12,091 nt of DNA. Origin: AC-69 sp044869895 (GTDB lineage: Bacteria > Actinomycetota > UBA4738 > HRBIN12). Positions 6,034 to 12,091 of the stretch are shown piece after piece (position 1 is the stretch's first letter; each line of letters opens with the position of its first letter). The DNA lies in assembly GCA_044869895.1 (NCBI GenBank), contig JBIOXZ010000165.1, forward strand, positions 1 to 12,091, given 5' to 3'. Made by a program: the position numbers and the translations under genes. The notes beneath the pieces are model-generated. The model did not search any database. It was not told the origin of the DNA and saw only the letters and a program-made list of their open reading frames with translations.

Positions 6034-6429
6034 ATGCAGAACCCACGGCAGATGGCCAGGGGCCGGCGGGCCCTCCTGGGGGTCGTGGACTACACGCTGG
6101 CCAAGCGGGCCCTCCTAAGGGAGGTCCGGGTCGGCCTGCGGTCCCGGGCGGACATCTGCGACGCCCACCCCGAGCTCATGCGGGCGGCCAAGCACGTGGG
6201 GGAGGAGACCCGTCGGGACTGCCCGGTGTGCGGGAAATCCAAGCTCGTGCTGTTGGCCTACGTCTACGCCGATGGCCTCGGGGCGAACAACGGCCGGGTG
6301 TGGACCCTGGACCAGGGCCTGACCCTGGCCACCCGGCATCGCAACGCCTGGTGCTACGTGGTGGAAGTGTGCCGCGAATGCGCCTGGAACCACCTGACCG
6401 AGGCCTTCGTGGCTCGCGAGGCCGGGTAG
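6034..6429 (+). CDS. DUF5318 zinc-ribbon protein
   Basis: This 131-residue soluble protein contains the DUF5318 hallmarks: RADICDAHPELMRAAKHVGE (38-57), a CPVCGK knuckle (63-68), LLAYVYADGLG with NNGRVW (73-90), and a closing YVVEVCRECAWNHL block (108-121). The paired CxxC motifs (C63/C66 and C113/C116) look like a four-cysteine zinc site. The biochemical function is unknown. It lies directly upstream of a class A penicillin-binding protein, as Rv0049 does of ponA1 in Mycobacterium tuberculosis, suggesting a link to cell-wall growth. The ATG appears leaderless. It is not part of the Tad operon, being separated by 106 bp with a hairpin and its own -10. Confidence 0.87.
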   Translation: MQNPRQMARGRRALLGVVDYTLAKRALLREVRVGLRSRADICDAHPELMRAAKHVGEETRRDCPVCGKSKLVLLAYVYADGLGANNGRVWTLDQGLTLATRHRNAWCYVVEVCRECAWNHLTEAFVAREAG

Positions 6430-6499
6430 GCCGTCCGCCCAAGGGAAACCTCCCGCCGAAAAGCCACGTCTACCTGGAATGAGTTGCAGAGCCCCTGGG

Positions 6500-6505
6500 T
6501 AGAAT
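6500..6505 (+). promoter_or_regulatory. -10 box for a leaderless penicillin-binding protein transcript
   Basis: TAGAAT lies exactly 9 nt before the TTG start at 6515, the same geometry as the DUF5318 promoter. The intervening CGCCCCGGC has no ribosome binding site. The TAG of this hexamer is also the in-frame stop immediately upstream, which limits the start choice. No convincing -35 is visible at the usual spacing. Confidence 0.6.
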
Positions 6506-6514
6506 CGCCCCGGC

Positions 6515-8689
6515 TTGGCCGTCAAGACAACGCCTGAACAGGCTCCCAAGAGCCCCAAGCGCACCCCCCGGCAGCCCCCGGAACAGCGAGGGTTCCTCCG
6601 CCGGTACTGGTGGGCCTTCGCCGCCGCGCCCTTCGTGCTGATATTCCTGCTGCTGGCCACGCTGCTGTTCGTGTACTCGAGGCTGGACCTGCCGGCCACC
6701 CCGCCGCCGCTGCAAACCACCTACATCCTGGACCGGGAGGGCAACGTTCTGGGGACCTTCCACGCCTCGGTGGACCGCACGATCGTTCCGTTCAACCGGA
6801 TGCCAAAGAGCCTCCGAGACGCCGTGATCGCCGCCGAGGACCAGGGGTTCTACGAGCATTCGGGCATCGACCCCCTGGGGGTCATGCGGGCGGCGTGGAA
6901 CGACCTCATCGCCCATGAGGTGGTCCAGGGCGGATCCACCATCACCATGCAGCTGGTAAAGAACGTCTATGCCGGCCATTACGAGACCGACCGCAAGACG
7001 GGCCAGACCACCTACGTGGTCCCGCCTCGGACGTTCACCCAGAAGGTCCGAGAGGCCCTCCTCGCCATGAAGCTGGAGCGGACCTACTCCAAGGACGAGA
7101 TCCTGGCCAAGTACCTGAACACGATCTACTTCGGGCACGGCGCGTACGGTGTGGAGGCGGCGGCCCAGGCGTATTGGGGTATCCATGCGAGCGAGCTCAA
7201 CATGGTGCGGTCGGCCACACTCGCCGGCGTGATCTCCAGCCCCTCGCTGTTCGATCCGATCGACCACCCCATCGACGCCGAGATCCGCCGGAACTACGTC
7301 CTGGACCGGATGGCGGCGCTCGGCACCATCTCGCCGGAGAGGGCCGCTCGGCTGAAGCTCCAGGACGTCCGGACCCATCCATCCGACGGCAACCTCAGCT
7401 TCCCGGCCAAGCTCGGGTACTTCCTCGACTACACGAAGCGGTCCCTGATCGCGAAGTACGACGAGGCCCAAGTGTTCGGCGGCGGCCTGAAGGTCATCAC
7501 CGGCCTTGATCCCCGGATGCAGGCGGCGGCGGAAGAGGCCGTGGCGGCCCGGCTGGACACGCCCGGCGACCCGGAGGCGGCGGTGGTGGCCATCGATCCG
7601 GCGACCGGTGAGGTCAGGGCCATGTACGGCGGCCGCAACTGGGGGACGTCGCAGGTGAACCTGGCCACCGGCGACGGGGGCACGGGGAGGCAGGCCGGCT
7701 CGGCATTCAAGCCCTTCACCCTGACCGCTGCCATGGAAGCGGGGGTCTCGCTGTCCTCCTCGTGGTACGGCCCGGGGACCATCACCATCCAGGATCCCCG
7801 GTGCTACACGGACGGGGAGCCCTGGACCTTGTCCAACGCCAGTGACGAGGAGAGCGGCACGTTCAGCCTTGCCACTGCGACCGCCTATTCCGTGAACACC
7901 GTCTTCGCCCAAGTCACCTCCCTGGTCGGCCCCGATGCGGTGGCCGACGCGGCCCACCGGATGGGGATCCGATCGAAGCTCCAGCCGGTGTGCTCGATCA
8001 CCCTCGGCACGCAGGCCGTCACACCGCTCGAGATGACCAACGCCTACGCCACACTGGCGGCACGGGGTGTCCGGCGGTGGGCCACGCCGGTGCACGCCGT
8101 CCGGGACTCGAGCGGCGCGATCCTCGACCGAACGACCAGCGGCGGGGGGAAACGGGTCATCTCCACCAACGACGCGGACCTGGTGACCTACGCGCTCCAG
8201 AACGTGATCCGATACGGCACCGGGACGAGCGCGAACATCGGCCGGCCGGCGGCCGGCAAGACCGGCACGGCCCAGGATTACGTCGACGCCTGGTTCTGCG
8301 GGTACGTACCCCGGCTGGTCACGTGCGTATGGATTGGGTACCCGAGGGGCGAGATCCCGTTGGAGAACGTGGAGGGGTACTCGGCCGTGTACGGCGGCAC
8401 GATCCCCGCCCTCATCTGGCATGACTTCATGTTGAAGGCGACGGAAGGCATGGCGGTCCAGGAGTTTCCCACGCCGTCGTTCGAGGGGTACACGACCGGG
8501 GCTCCGACCCCGCCGCCCTCGCCCTCGCCCTCGCCGTCGGAGAGCCCGAAGCCCACGCCGACCCCGTCCCCGACGCCCTCCCCGTCGTCGAGCCCGATCC
8601 CCTCACCCACCGAGTCCGTCCCGCCGAGCCCGACGCTGGTGCCGTCGCCGTCGGCGGGCGCGGCCGCGATGCGTCGCCAGGGAGGATGA
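6515..8689 (+). CDS. ponA: Bifunctional class A penicillin-binding protein (glycosyltransferase/transpeptidase)
   Basis: The 724-residue enzyme polymerises lipid II into glycan strands and cross-links the stem peptides outside the membrane. Order: a basic, Pro-rich cytoplasmic tail (1-30), a membrane anchor (33-54), then GT51 glycosyltransferase with AAEDQGFYEHSGID (catalytic E108), GGSTITMQLVKN (139-150), and EALLAMKLERTYSKDEILAKYLN (180-202). The transpeptidase (about 325-640) has GSAFK (nucleophile S396, K399), SVN (459-461) and KTG (582-584). A Pro/Ser tail (664-712) ends the protein. All catalytic motifs are intact. TMQ replaces the common TQQ in the GT51 motif, as also seen in PbpC-type enzymes. 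TTG at 6515 is the only start available: an in-frame TAG lies at 6500-6502, and the next in-frame start codon (GTG) falls inside the membrane anchor. It pairs with the upstream DUF5318 gene and converges on the kinase gene. Confidence 0.93.
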   Translation: MAVKTTPEQAPKSPKRTPRQPPEQRGFLRRYWWAFAAAPFVLIFLLLATLLFVYSRLDLPATPPPLQTTYILDREGNVLGTFHASVDRTIVPFNRMPKSLRDAVIAAEDQGFYEHSGIDPLGVMRAAWNDLIAHEVVQGGSTITMQLVKNVYAGHYETDRKTGQTTYVVPPRTFTQKVREALLAMKLERTYSKDEILAKYLNTIYFGHGAYGVEAAAQAYWGIHASELNMVRSATLAGVISSPSLFDPIDHPIDAEIRRNYVLDRMAALGTISPERAARLKLQDVRTHPSDGNLSFPAKLGYFLDYTKRSLIAKYDEAQVFGGGLKVITGLDPRMQAAAEEAVAARLDTPGDPEAAVVAIDPATGEVRAMYGGRNWGTSQVNLATGDGGTGRQAGSAFKPFTLTAAMEAGVSLSSSWYGPGTITIQDPRCYTDGEPWTLSNASDEESGTFSLATATAYSVNTVFAQVTSLVGPDAVADAAHRMGIRSKLQPVCSITLGTQAVTPLEMTNAYATLAARGVRRWATPVHAVRDSSGAILDRTTSGGGKRVISTNDADLVTYALQNVIRYGTGTSANIGRPAAGKTGTAQDYVDAWFCGYVPRLVTCVWIGYPRGEIPLENVEGYSAVYGGTIPALIWHDFMLKATEGMAVQEFPTPSFEGYTTGAPTPPPSPSPSPSESPKPTPTPSPTPSPSSSPIPSPTESVPPSPTLVPSPSAGAAAMRRQGG
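8504..8650 (+). repeat. Pro/Ser low-complexity tail of the penicillin-binding protein
   Basis: Residues 664-712 are almost entirely Pro, Ser and Thr, in PSPSPS and PTPTPSPTPSPS patterns encoded by near-repetitive CCS-TCG/ACG codons. The segment is extracellular and probably an unstructured wall-spanning extension. Tails like this are common in actinobacterial class A enzymes and vary in length. Confidence 0.8.
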
Positions 8690-8707
8690 GGACAGGGCCT
8701 GCGAGGC

Positions 8708-10873
8708 CTAGGTGACGGCGAACTCTCGGGGTCCGGGGACCGACTCGAGCGGAAGCGTGGCCACGACGGTCGTCCCCCGTCCCGGGGTGGAATGCACCAT
8801 GAACGTCCCGTTGGCGAGCTCGACTCGCTCGCGCATGGAGGCCAGGCCAACCCGGCCCATCCGGAGGAACTCCCGGGCCTTGGCCGCATCGAAGCCCACG
8901 CCGTCGTCGATGACCTCGATCCGGAGCTGGCCGGCGACGGCCTCGACCGCGACCCCGATCCGCACGGCCTCGGCGTGCTTGCCCGCGTTCGACAGAGCCT
9001 CCTGCACCACCCGGTAGGCCAGGGTCTCCAGGTCCTGCGGGACCTCGCCGACGCCCTGGGCGGCGAACTCGGCGTCGAGCTTGTTCTCGCGGCCGAACTT
9101 CTCCACGGTCTCCCGCAGAGCGGGCACCAGGCCCCGCTCCTCGAGCAGCGGAGGGCGAAGGCCGGCCATCAGGCGGCGCAGGTTGTCGGCCTCCTCGGCC
9201 AGCTCCTGGCGGACCTTGGTAAGGACCTCCATCCCCTCCCCGTCCTCGCCCGCCTTCAGCATCAGGAGCACGGCCTCGAGCGAGAGCGACGCGGCCGAGA
9301 CGCCTTGCACGGGCCCGTCGTGCAGGTCGCGGGCGATGCGGTTGCGCTCGCTCTCGATGGCCGCGTTGGTCCGGCGCATGATCCGGGTCCGGTCCTCGTC
9401 GCGGTCCTGGAGGAACTTGAACAGGGAGCGGATGGTCTGGTCGGCCACGCGCTGGGCCGAGACGTCACGGACGAGCAGCAGCCGCCTCGGCGGGGAGCCC
9501 GGGATCTGCGAGGTGCGGGCCTCGAGATAGGTGGCGTTCCCCTCTTCGAGGAGCTTGCCCTGGCCGGTCGTCGGCAGGGCGGTGAAGGACTCGTCGGCCT
9601 CGATCGCGGCGGCGAGGGCCACCCAGGGCTGGCCCTCGACCATGCTCTGGGGCAGGTCGAGCATGCTGCAGAAGGCCTCGTTGGCCCGAACGATCACGTC
9701 CTTGTGGTCCAGCTCGACGATGCCGTCAACGGCCGCTTCGAACACCAGCCGCAGGCGCTCCTCCGATTCGCGAAGCGTCTCGTTCGCCCGTTGGAGGCGT
9801 GCCAGCGCCTTGTCGGTCTCCCGAAGCGCCGCCTCCTTGGCTTCGAGCGCGTCCTGCGCCTCGTGCGTCGCCTGGGTGCTCCGAAGCTGGTTGATGAGGA
9901 TCCGAACGGCGACGGCCACCCCGAGCACGTAGATCAGTCCGGAGGCCTGGGCGGAACCGATGATCGAGTTCGTCTCCATGGCCGCGACCAGTCCCAGTGC
10001 GGCGCATGCGGTCGCCACGGCCACCGTGGTCAGAAGGGCGCGGCCAAATCGGGAGGGATGGACGACCTGCCCATCGCCCATCCGCCGGGGGGCCGCGGTG
10101 ACCACGAACGCCAGCCCCAGCGCTCCGAGCGCGAGCGGGAGATCCACCGCGGACCGCCCCGACGTGTAGGTCCCCCGGACCCATTGCTCGGCGAAGACCA
10201 CCGCGCCGGCCGAGAAGGCGGCGATCGTGGCGAACTGGCCGAGATGGGCGAGCGACGGTACCCACAGGACGAGGGCTCCGTACGCTGTCAGCGCCGTGGC
10301 CACCATCATCGCGAACACCGCGGCCGACAGTGACTCGGTCGACGTCGCCAGGGCGGGGCGAAGTGCAAGGTACAGGATGACGGCGATGGAGGTCGCGCCG
10401 AGGGCCACGTCGGCCGCGATCTGACCTCGGAGCTCCTTCCGGAAGTGCTGGCGGTACTCGATCTCGATGGGGATGAAGAAGATGGCCCCGATGAGCAGGA
10501 AGAGAGAGTCGTAGGGGCTCGGTGAATACTCGATGCCGCTGCGAAAGTCGTTGACCATGAACAGGATGGCCACGACGGCCATCGCCAGGATCCCGAACGC
10601 AAGGAACGGTAGGCTCCGGAGGAGGCCGGCGGATCGCACCCTCCACAGGATGATCCCGGCCGACAGCACACAGGCCGCGGCGAGGACCGCGTCGTGGAGG
10701 CCGTCGGCGTCGACCAGGGAGGCACCATCCACGAAGTGGGTGGTGACCACGCCCGCCATGGCGACGCCGAGGACGACAAGGACGAACCAGGTCGAACGGC
10801 GGCGGGCCGCTTGGGTCGACATCATCGGCCCACTATGTTGCCTCGGAGGAAGGCTCGACTCCATCACCTGCAT
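8708..10873 (-). CDS. NarL-type membrane sensor histidine kinase with PAS-like region
   Basis: This is a 721-residue kinase. About ten hydrophobic segments fill residues 28-328, followed by a coiled-coil (about 335-375: AKEAALRETDKALARLQRANETLRESEERL). A PAS-like region (about 376-470) contains VFEAAVDGIVELDHKDVIVRANEAF. The HisKA_3 dimerisation domain has ERNRIARDLHDGPVQ with H518 as the phospho-site. The HATPase has the N box VVQEALSNAGKHA (622-634), G1 DDGVGFD (656-662) and G2 GRVGLASMRERV (673-684). It should autophosphorylate and pass phosphate to the regulator encoded 66 bp upstream; the signal is unknown. ATG 10873 has GGTGA at 6 nt spacing; ATG 10825 or 10822 would shorten it by 16-17 residues and cannot be excluded. 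Confidence 0.9.
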   Translation of the reverse strand: MQVMESSLPPRQHSGPMMSTQAARRRSTWFVLVVLGVAMAGVVTTHFVDGASLVDADGLHDAVLAAACVLSAGIILWRVRSAGLLRSLPFLAFGILAMAVVAILFMVNDFRSGIEYSPSPYDSLFLLIGAIFFIPIEIEYRQHFRKELRGQIAADVALGATSIAVILYLALRPALATSTESLSAAVFAMMVATALTAYGALVLWVPSLAHLGQFATIAAFSAGAVVFAEQWVRGTYTSGRSAVDLPLALGALGLAFVVTAAPRRMGDGQVVHPSRFGRALLTTVAVATACAALGLVAAMETNSIIGSAQASGLIYVLGVAVAVRILINQLRSTQATHEAQDALEAKEAALRETDKALARLQRANETLRESEERLRLVFEAAVDGIVELDHKDVIVRANEAFCSMLDLPQSMVEGQPWVALAAAIEADESFTALPTTGQGKLLEEGNATYLEARTSQIPGSPPRRLLLVRDVSAQRVADQTIRSLFKFLQDRDEDRTRIMRRTNAAIESERNRIARDLHDGPVQGVSAASLSLEAVLLMLKAGEDGEGMEVLTKVRQELAEEADNLRRLMAGLRPPLLEERGLVPALRETVEKFGRENKLDAEFAAQGVGEVPQDLETLAYRVVQEALSNAGKHAEAVRIGVAVEAVAGQLRIEVIDDGVGFDAAKAREFLRMGRVGLASMRERVELANGTFMVHSTPGRGTTVVATLPLESVPGPREFAVT

Positions 10874-10939
10874 GGCGAGTCACCGGGGGATCGCGGCCTA
10901 GGTCGGTTGGAGGACGACGAGTGCTGTCCCCCGGACGAG

Positions 10940-11578
10940 CTACTCGATGAGGCGCCGCCGGAGCGCCTCGGCAACCGCCGCCGTTCGGTCGGACGCCCCG
11001 AGCTTCTCGAAGATGTGCTCGAGGTGGGTCTTCACCGTGTCGGGCGAGATGTACAGGCGCTCGGCGATGTCCCGGTTGGTGTGTCCGAACGCGAGCAGCT
11101 GGAGGACCTCGATCTCCCGCGCCGTGAGCGTCTCCGCCTTGCGGTCGCGCTCCTTGGCCTGGGACAGCTCCTCCGCCAGGGCCACCACGAGTTGGGGGTC
11201 GATGACCATGTTGCCTCCGGCGACCAGGCGAACGGTCTGGATGAGGTGCTCGGCGTCCCGGGCTTTCAGGACGTAGCCCCGCGCTCCGGACCGAACCGCC
11301 TCCACCACGAATTGGCGGTCGTCGTAGGCGGTCAGCATGATCACGCCGACCTTGGGGAAGCGGTCGCGGATCAGCCTGGCCGCCTCCAGGCCGTCCATCT
11401 CCGGCATCCGGATGTCGACCAGGGCGATGTCCGGCTTCTGCTGCTCCACGAGGTCCAGAAGCTCCTGGCCGTTCGACGCCTCACCCACGACCTCGATGCC
11501 ATCCGCCATGTCGAGGTAACGGCGAAGGCCCTGCCGGACCAGCGAGTGGTCGTCCGCGATCCCTACCCGTATGGTCAC
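10940..11578 (-). CDS. NarL/FixJ-family response regulator
   Basis: The 212-residue regulator has an N-terminal receiver (about 3-120) with the acidic pair D9/D10, phospho-acceptor D55 in VDIRMPEMDG, T83 and K105. The C-terminal LuxR-type helix-turn-helix (about 149-209) reads LTAREIEVLQLLAFGHTNRDIAERLYISPDTVKTHLEHIFEKLG (split here only by description: recognition helix near 178-190). It is the likely phosphate acceptor of the neighbouring NarL-type kinase and would act as a DNA-binding transcription factor. GTG 11578 is the chosen start, with AGGGAG 6 nt upstream; it gives the usual TIRVGIADDH opening. The same frame is open further upstream but would add a non-homologous extension over the intergenic spacer and the next gene. 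Confidence 0.93.
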   Translation of the reverse strand: MTIRVGIADDHSLVRQGLRRYLDMADGIEVVGEASNGQELLDLVEQQKPDIALVDIRMPEMDGLEAARLIRDRFPKVGVIMLTAYDDRQFVVEAVRSGARGYVLKARDAEHLIQTVRLVAGGNMVIDPQLVVALAEELSQAKERDRKAETLTAREIEVLQLLAFGHTNRDIAERLYISPDTVKTHLEHIFEKLGASDRTAAVAEALRRRLIE

Positions 11579-11619
11579 CTGAGGCTCCCTCTGCCGCCCA
11601 CAGCCCGACACCCTGGCCC

Positions 11620-11625
11620 ATCCTA
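11620..11625 (-). promoter_or_regulatory. Weak candidate -10 box for the regulator-kinase pair
   Basis: Minus-strand TAGGAT fits TAnnnT and lies in the 65-bp spacer before the regulator, about 40 nt from its GTG. The -35 position at 17 nt spacing reads TCTAGA, only three matches to TTGACA. The genes may instead be transcribed together with the upstream membrane protein. Confidence 0.25.
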
Positions 11626-11643
11626 TATGTCGGCCTGGCCCGT

Positions 11644-12091
11644 CTAGAAGATGTAGTACCAGTTCACGAACAGCACCACGAGGAGCCCCAGCCCGGCGGC
11701 CCCCGCGGCGGCCACGGCCTTCTGGGAGACGCGCAATCGCTTGGTCAGCTCCGCCAAGGCCCAGAACGCCGGGAACAGGGGAAGGACGAACCGGGGCATC
11801 GACATCAGCGGGCGGTCGGCGAACACGAACGAGAGGGGGATCAGCAGCCCGCCCCACAGGTACACCGAGTACGAGGGTCGGTACCGGAAGAGGGCGAAGA
11901 CCGATGCGCCGACTACCGGCACGACGATCAACCAGTCGATCAGCCAGTAGCCGCCGTTCGTGTTCCCCAGGTAGCGGAAGGCATCCCGGGTGCCGTCGGC
12001 GAGGGTGGCCCATGGCCAGGAGAACGTGCGCTGCCAGTTGGCTTGCTGGTCGACGGGGGCCAGCCAATCGCCCACCTTCGCCGCCCAATAC
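11644..12091 (-). CDS. C-terminal part of a polytopic membrane protein, probable mannosyltransferase (5' end outside window)
   Basis: The frame is open from the window edge to TAG at 11644-11646 and gives about 149 C-terminal residues, beginning YWAAKVGDWLAPVDQQ. Hydrophobic segments follow: GYWLIDWLIVVPVVGASVFAL, YLWGGLLIPLSFVFA, the RFVLPLFPAFWALAEL block, and a last helix ending NWYYIF. The NWQRTFSWPW and MPRFVLPLFPAFWALA patterns, with an aromatic terminus, resemble actinobacterial PIG-V-like or GT-C mannosyltransferases, which add mannose from a lipid-linked donor on the outer face of the membrane. The catalytic N-terminal loop is not in view, so the call rests on the C-terminal pattern only. 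It lies 65 bp upstream of the response regulator on the same strand. Confidence 0.6.
   Translation of the reverse strand, partial: YWAAKVGDWLAPVDQQANWQRTFSWPWATLADGTRDAFRYLGNTNGGYWLIDWLIVVPVVGASVFALFRYRPSYSVYLWGGLLIPLSFVFADRPLMSMPRFVLPLFPAFWALAELTKRLRVSQKAVAAAGAAGLGLLVVLFVNWYYIF

Noticed and set aside
6470..8422. Long minus-strand open frame of 650 codons
   Set aside because: It is antisense to the penicillin-binding protein, whose catalytic motifs are all intact; long antisense frames are expected in high-GC DNA.
8694..8709. AGGGCCT...AGGCCT hairpin between the convergent stops as a bidirectional terminator
   Set aside because: The stem is only about six pairs with a bulge, has no U-tract on either strand and overlaps the kinase stop; too weak to call.
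8792..10333. Long plus-strand open frame of 513 codons
   Set aside because: It is antisense to the histidine kinase, which has a clear HisKA_3/HATPase core; the plus-strand product has no recognisable domain.
1..12091. CRISPR array, insertion sequence, tRNA/rRNA, phage or defence system
   Set aside because: I saw no regularly spaced repeats, transposase motifs, terminal inverted repeats, cloverleaf folds or known defence domains; the gene content is pilus, cell wall and two-component signalling.

Overview
This is high-GC, Actinomycetota-type DNA. The reasons are GC-rich third codon positions, a Tad locus in the mycobacterial Rv3660c-Rv3654c gene order, a DUF5318 gene next to a class A penicillin-binding protein, an RNHCP-domain protein, and apparent leaderless starts behind TAnnnT -10 boxes. 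The genus cannot be read from the sequence; an uncultured or deep-branching actinobacterium is plausible.

Bases 1-912. The 3' end of an unidentified plus-strand gene (Pro/Ser tail, then an Asn-Gly repeat) converges on and overlaps by 6 bp a minus-strand RNHCP zinc-ribbon gene. That gene is broken by a frameshift exactly in its signature motif. A possible 21-codon minus-strand micro-ORF with a strong ribosome binding site lies upstream. The remaining spacer carries a candidate promoter for the next operon.

Bases 913-5927. A compact plus-strand Tad (Flp) pilus operon: cpaE/tadZ-like ATPase, cpaF/tadA motor ATPase, tadB, tadC, flp pilin, tadE minor pilin, and a second TadE-like (Rv3654c-type) protein. 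CpaE would position the machine, CpaF power it, TadB/TadC form the membrane platform, and Flp plus the TadE-like proteins make up the fibre. All junctions overlap except tadC-flp, where the pilin has its own strong ribosome binding site. No prepilin peptidase, CpaB/RcpC or TadD is in the window. A GC-rich hairpin follows the operon.

Bases 6019-8689. A DUF5318 zinc-ribbon gene and a bifunctional class A penicillin-binding protein. Each is preceded by a TAnnnT box exactly 9 nt before the start codon with no ribosome binding site, suggesting two leaderless transcripts.

Bases 8708-12091, minus strand, convergent with the above. In transcription order: the 3' part of a polytopic membrane protein resembling actinobacterial mannosyltransferases, a NarL-type response regulator, and its probable partner, a histidine kinase with about ten membrane segments, a PAS-like region and a HisKA_3/HATPase core.

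I found no CRISPR array, insertion sequence, tRNA, rRNA or obvious new defence system. The items most worth following are the RNHCP frameshift, the micro-ORF, the paired leaderless promoters, the hairpin abutting a -10 box, and the uncharacterised membrane sensor module of the kinase.
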